From Bombardia bombarda (lineage: Eukaryota; Ascomycota; Sordariomycetes; Sordariales; Lasiosphaeriaceae): a stretch of DNA of 64,000 bases. The translations under genes and the position numbers were made by a program. Below the pieces are notes generated by a model, which ran no database searches, was not told the DNA's origin, and was given only the letters and a program-made list of their open reading frames with translations. Position 1 is the stretch's first letter. Each line of letters opens with the position of its first letter. Location of the stretch: contig JAULSR010000003.1 of NCBI GenBank assembly GCA_030512295.1, forward strand, positions 2,480,001-2,544,000, read 5' to 3'. This document shows positions 60,122-64,000 of this stretch, in pieces.

Positions 60122-60530
60122 GGGACCGGGGGGGGGGGGGATACGGGTGGCATATACCACTTGCATATATGGGTACCAGTAGACATGGCGTCGGTTGTGA
60201 GATTGTGAAGTGGGAACGGAAGGAGAGGAGGCATGAATGGATGGATGGTACGGTCAACGGTACATAGACGATAGAATGGCGGATATGAGTGCACAAATAA
60301 GTCGAAATTATCAGTTCTTTAATATCAGCAGGCTAAAATCTTCTCTTCAAGGATACAGTCGCGACTTCCATTGGAGGTAAATATACGGTATCTCCTGCCT
60401 CCACAGCACAGTACATTGCAACAGCACCATTCTCCTTTGACGACCTTCTATTCCTGCTAATAGTTTAACTGCGAATAACGTTTTATAAGACATCTTGCTC
60501 TAGTACCAACTATAATAGACAAGATATGGG
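60122..60530. other. MFS 3' region
   Basis: 3' flank of the MFS gene with a G12 run at 60129-60140. No gene seen. Confidence 0.5.
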
Positions 60531-60830
60531 GCCTGGCCGGGATTTGAACCCTAGACCTCGCACATGCCAGCAACGACCTTGCTCTCGTCATTATGAAGAA
60601 AAACTCAAATGTGGTGTCACGGATTCGAACCAAGCACCTATAGCAAAGAAGACGTTCTGTTTGCTCTGGCCATCAGCCAAGAACCACACGGTCCAGAGAC
60701 ATGTAAAAAAAAAAAAAAAACGTTGCTCGTTTGGGTTCGAACGCATATCCTTCAAAAAACGTGGACTTTGTCGCACAAATGCGGCAGAACAGGCAGACGA
60801 TGGGAGCTTGCACTCGAACTTGACTCAGCA
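60531..60830 (-). other. Row of four degenerate tRNA-like B boxes
   Basis: On the minus strand four B-box-like motifs follow one another: GTTCGAGTG type (60811-60821), CGTTCGAACCC (60733-60743), GGTTCGAATCC (60621-60631) and GGTTCAAATCCC (60539-60550), about 80 to 110 bp apart. The second is followed by a T16 run and the third by a T5 run in the sense of transcription, as after Pol III genes. The third unit also has an A-box-like TTGGCTGATGG upstream and a TGTGGT/ACCACA pair that could be an acceptor stem. None folds into a full cloverleaf by eye, so they look like tRNA pseudogenes or a tRNA-derived repeat. Confidence 0.35.
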
Positions 60831-61078
60831 TCAGCACGCCTGATGCGTTTGACGCGTCGATCACGCGCGCGTCGCTTCGCGTCTCACTACCTCATTCTTC
60901 TGCACTTGGTCAGGTCATGGCGTGCACTGCGTTGTCCTCGTCCGTCACAGCTCCTCTGCACCAGGTCCAACGGGTCAACCTCGTCCAAAAATGACATCAA
61001 TCGATCCGCGACATGACTATCAGTCCCCAGTGCACCCTTTCTTCTCCATATCGCGACAGCAACGCCGCGAGTATGATG

Positions 61079-61086
61079 AAAAAAAA
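61079..61086 (-). terminator. Pol III terminator of U6
   Basis: Eight T on the minus strand directly at the end of the U6 gene. Confidence 0.8.
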
Positions 61087-61185
61087 TGTTTAGCGTCTCT
61101 TTGAGTAGCGTGTCATCCTTAGTGCAGGGGCCATGCTAATCTTCTCTGTATCGTTTCAAATTGACCATATTTGCCCGAAGGCAAA
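61087..61185 (-). ncRNA. U6 spliceosomal snRNA
   Basis: Catalytic snRNA of the spliceosome, made by RNA polymerase III. On the minus strand the gene begins with a perfect hairpin TTTGCC-TTCG-GGCAAA and continues ATATGGTCAATTTG. It then has the invariant ACGATACAGAGAAGATTAG block with the ACAGAGA box, GCATGGCCCCTGC with the AGC catalytic triad region, and AAGGATGACACGC. A 3' tail rich in A and C follows, then T8. Length is about 99 nt, as expected. No mRNA-type intron interrupts it, unlike the fission yeast gene. The 5' end is set by the hairpin and may be off by a few bases. Confidence 0.95.
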
Positions 61186-61237
61186 GAAAGAAAAAGAGAA
61201 GAAAAGAGGTGCAAGAAAGTGCGAGCAAGGTCGCGGT

Positions 61238-61244
61238 TATATAG
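61238..61244 (-). promoter_or_regulatory. TATA box upstream of U6
   Basis: TATATAA on the minus strand, about 53 to 59 bp before the U6 hairpin. This is somewhat farther than the usual -30 for Pol III TATA boxes, so either the RNA starts earlier than drawn or spacing is loose here. Confidence 0.5.
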
Positions 61245-61681
61245 GCTAGCGGGTGATCTGTGCGCGTCTACTGATTGCATTCAATTTGCCTCGCCTGTGA
61301 CTGTGAGACACTGGATCCACACCTGAACGCCACCATCCATGGCAGCGGTTGGCGATGACGATGACGATGACTCGGTTTCAGGCAACACGGCAAACAACAC
61401 GATATGAAATTGCTGTTAGCGATATTAAATGGCTAAAATTTGAAAGGTCTTGCCAGACCTGACTGGCATCTTTGTATTCATATACTTGTTATGCAAGAAC
61501 AAAAAGAAGAAAAAAAGAACAAACAAGAACCCAGCTTCACCAGTAGTATCGTATAGCCAAGTATCAACGCTTCGCTGCAAATGCATCCATGATATGCATC
61601 ATAAACCTCCCAAAAATGCTCCTTTTGTACTTCCTTCTTCCTCCATCCAAATTCCATACATCCCAAGTATCTATCCCCCCC
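61245..61681. other. Spacer between U6 and the hydrolase-like gene
   Basis: U6 upstream DNA followed by the 3' flank of the hydrolase-like gene, with a short A-rich run near 61500-61522. No gene seen. Confidence 0.5.
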
Positions 61682-63638
61682 TCAAATCGTCGCCATCCTC
61701 ACAACCCCATCCGCGCCCCTCCCCAACAGCGGCGGTTTATCCTCCGGGCTCCTCCCATTCCTATACAGCCACAACCGACTCAACTCCTTAACCCTAACCT
61801 TCCTCTCCCCATCTTCCTCCCCCTCCCCATCCTCCCTCCTCCTCCCCCTCCTCCCCCTCCTCAAAATCGGACTCCCCCCATGAATCTCCACCCCACCGCC
61901 CAAATCCCCATCATACGGCCCCCGATCCCCCAACCAACTAACACCCATCGCCTCCCGCGCATTCTCCATCTCGTCCCCCTCCACGCCGACCGTCACCTCG
62001 CTCTCCATAAACTCGTTCCCCCCATCAACCCCCTCGTCAAGACAGCCCACAAACTCGCCACTCGCTACATCCCGCTCGAGCGGGAACATGCCGTCGAGGT
62101 AGTGCTGGCAGAACTGGTGGCCGCCGCGGGCCGAGGTGCGGGCAAAGACGCGGCCGATGAAGCGCGGCAGGTTGCTGCTCTGGGAGGCGGGCGCCGAGGT
62201 GGCGAAGTGGAGGACGCCCCAGAGGGCGACGAAGTCGGTCGTGTGGGCGTAGTGCTCGATGTGGCCGATGGCGCGGTCGGAGACGGAGGTGGGGTGGTGG
62301 GAGGTTGTTTCGGTTGAGACGGAGGGGTGGTGGTTGTCGCTGGGGTTGGCGGTATTGCTGAGGTTGGTGTTGCTGTTGCCGTTGGTGCTGGTGTGGATGT
62401 TGTTCGTATTGGTGTTGGTGCTGCTAGAGACCAGAGAAAAGGTAGACGAGGTATTCGAGCTCAAGCTTGGGCTTGTGGCGTTGTCCATTTCAGTTGGGAC
62501 GGCGTTGGATGGTCGAGGAGCGCTGCCATTGCCGTGATTAGGCTGAGGCTGCCTGATAATGGGAGCAGCATCTTCCGCCGGGGCTACTGCCTCCCCTACG
62601 TTGGTCGAGTCGGTAGACGCAGCCAGGGGGTGTCTGAACGCCTTGTCCTGCGAGTAGATATGGCGGTGTGGGTTGTTGAAGTGGTTGGCGGCACAGCCAA
62701 ACGTGTACACCTCGAGCTTGGCCAGGAGATCCTGCGGCAGCTCCTGGAGCAGCCAGTCCAGAACCATACTCCCTTCAATAGCGCCCTGCGAGTGCAGCAC
62801 AAAGATGACCTTTGAGTACTGCGGGTTGTAGAGCTTCTCCTTGATGATGCGGTAGCACACGCGCACATCCGTGGTGGCGTAGCCAAGGTTGCGCTGGACA
62901 AGGCACTCGATCACGTCGAAGATGATGCCGTTTCTGTAGGTCTGTAAGTCTTGTGTATAGGAAACTAGACAGGGTTCCTTACGTCTTGTTGTGAATGCCA
63001 AGGATGGGCCGCTTAAAGGTGATGGCCAGACGGTCGAGGTTGCTCTGCAGCCAATGCTCTCCGGCCGCCACGCCGTTGATGAAAATCCACTGCTCATGGG
63101 CATGCTTAGGCAGCTCAGGCGCGTACTTTGGGTCCGAGTGGTACTCGACCTGACTGCTCGGCCCATTCAGCAGCATACAGAGCCCGTGATTCAGCAGCAT
63201 GAAGAGGCCGACCACGACAGCGGCGGTCCATATGGGGAGCAGCACCATCAGCGGGAGCGATACGAGAAAGGCAAGCTGCAGGATACAGAGCACAAAGTGC
63301 ACAACGATGCACAAGACATTCTGGAGCGTCAGGGACAGCTCGGCCAGGTGGCCCGAGTCCGAGGGCGTCAGGGGGATCAGGACGTGTGGGAGGGCCCAGA
63401 TGAAGGTGAAGAAGTAGTACAGGTCGTATGCCATCAGCTTCCACGGCAAGTCGGTGTAGCTGTAGTTGATGACCGACTTGCCGCCAATCTGCGACCCGAA
63501 GAACTTGGTCTTGTTGCGGGCGGGGGATGCTGCATTTCTCGCATTGTTGGCATTGTTGGCAGCTCTGACGAACCCGACGGTTGAGGCCACGACGGCAGCC
63601 ATGGTGATGAAGGTGACAAGGTAGAGGCTTGAAATCAT
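61682..63638 (-). CDS. Membrane-anchored alpha/beta-hydrolase-like protein (function unknown)
   Basis: Exons 63638-62983 and 62933-61682 (donor GTAAGG, acceptor CTACAG, a 49-nt intron) give 635 residues. The start is the ATG of MISSLYLVTFITM; the TTG nine codons earlier is not used. The first 160 residues hold a probable signal anchor (residues 3-20) and three more hydrophobic helices (YDLYYFFTFIWALPHVLI; NVLCIVVHFVLCILQLAFLV; LLPIWTAAVVVGLFMLLNHG). A soluble domain follows with HEQWIFINGVAAGEHWLQSN and RPILGIHNKT. Then comes KVIFVLHSQGAIEGSMVLD, where the nucleophile-elbow serine of a lipase fold would be the S of LHSQG (a GxSxG form with Leu first). A possible acidic and His partner could be VYTFGCAANHFNNP and HIEHYAHTTDFVALWGVLHF. 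A Ser/Thr/Asn-rich insert splits these parts. Enzyme activity is inference; no substrate can be named. Confidence 0.8.
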
Positions 63639-64000
63639 GGCTTGTCGCTGCAAGCGTCGAGACAACAGAAAACGGTTGACATGTTATTTTCAGAATTTCA
63701 GCCTACTTTAGAGATATATGGGATCAATCAAGGTATCGACGGACGAGGGGCGCACGCGACGTCGGCTTGGCCTTGCTCACATGGCCCCAACGACCAATGG
63801 CCAATAACCTGGGTGGGATCGATTGAGGCTGCCATGGCGCAGACGAGCAGGAGGAGTTCGGAAGGAGTGCACACCAACGCCGATCAGGGCTGAATCCCGT
63901 GGTTAGGTCAGCTTGGCGTTTCATTGGCGACTTTTGCAGTTCCATTGCATTTTGCAGCTGCTATTGCTAAAATGGTGCAGGCATCAATGGCAGTCAGCTA
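63639..64000. promoter_or_regulatory. Upstream region of the hydrolase-like gene
   Basis: Two CCAAT motifs (63794-63798 and 63801-63805) lie about 160 bp upstream of the start codon. No gene start is visible before the window ends. Confidence 0.45.

Noticed and set aside
61791..61800. Telomere-like AACCCTAACC
   Set aside because: It is coding sequence of the hydrolase-like gene and occurs once.
1..64000. CRISPR arrays, insertion sequences or LTR retroelements
   Set aside because: No spaced direct-repeat arrays, transposase, reverse transcriptase or long terminal repeats were seen.

Overview
The window is nuclear DNA of a filamentous ascomycete (Pezizomycotina, most likely Sordariomycetes; genus not resolved). 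The evidence is short GT..AG introns (about 50 to 350 nt) with CTAAC-type branch points, GC-rich coding sequence with CT-rich leaders, wide intergenic regions full of microsatellites, and fungal-type families such as Nop9, Hpc2, a Gap1/Sar1-type RasGAP, a GH43 exo-galactanase and a fungal phosphoketolase. No transposon ORF, CRISPR array or bacterial operon was seen.

Left third (about 2.1 to 26.4 kb): a run of nuclear housekeeping genes. In order these are histone H1 (six exons), a proline-rich disordered protein with NPF motifs, an ELYS-like nucleoporin (minus strand, frameshifted as read), condensin subunit SMC4 (plus strand, sharing a 480-bp divergent promoter with ELYS), RNA polymerase II assembly factor RBA50 (minus), HIR-complex subunit HPC2 (plus) and pre-rRNA-binding NOP9 (plus). 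Most of them package, remodel or transcribe chromatin.

Middle (26.4 to 53.5 kb): gene-poor. A spliced, probably mostly non-coding unit lies at about 27.5 to 29.0 kb, with a 15-nt microexon and long introns. It is followed by more than 7 kb without a supported gene, a conserved fungal protein of unknown function (36.35 to 37.68 kb), a phosphoketolase (minus, 39.6 to 42.1 kb), a five-exon RasGAP (minus, 45.1 to 47.7 kb) and almost 6 kb of microsatellite-rich spacer.

Right end (53.5 to 64 kb): a secreted GH43 subfamily-24-type exo-beta-1,3-galactanase with a CBM35-like tail (minus, frameshifted near its end); a tRNA-like gene whose two halves are about 250 bp apart; an MFS drug/polyamine-type transporter (plus, three exons); a row of tRNA-like B boxes; a clear U6 snRNA gene (minus); and a membrane-anchored alpha/beta-hydrolase-like protein (minus).

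Two genes carry single-base frameshifts, each inside a homopolymer, so assembly indels must be separated from real gene decay. No wholly new system is evident. The best leads are the split tRNA, the tRNA-like array beside U6, the microexon transcript, the two conserved proteins of unknown function, and a recurring TACCTAGGTA palindrome in the spacers.
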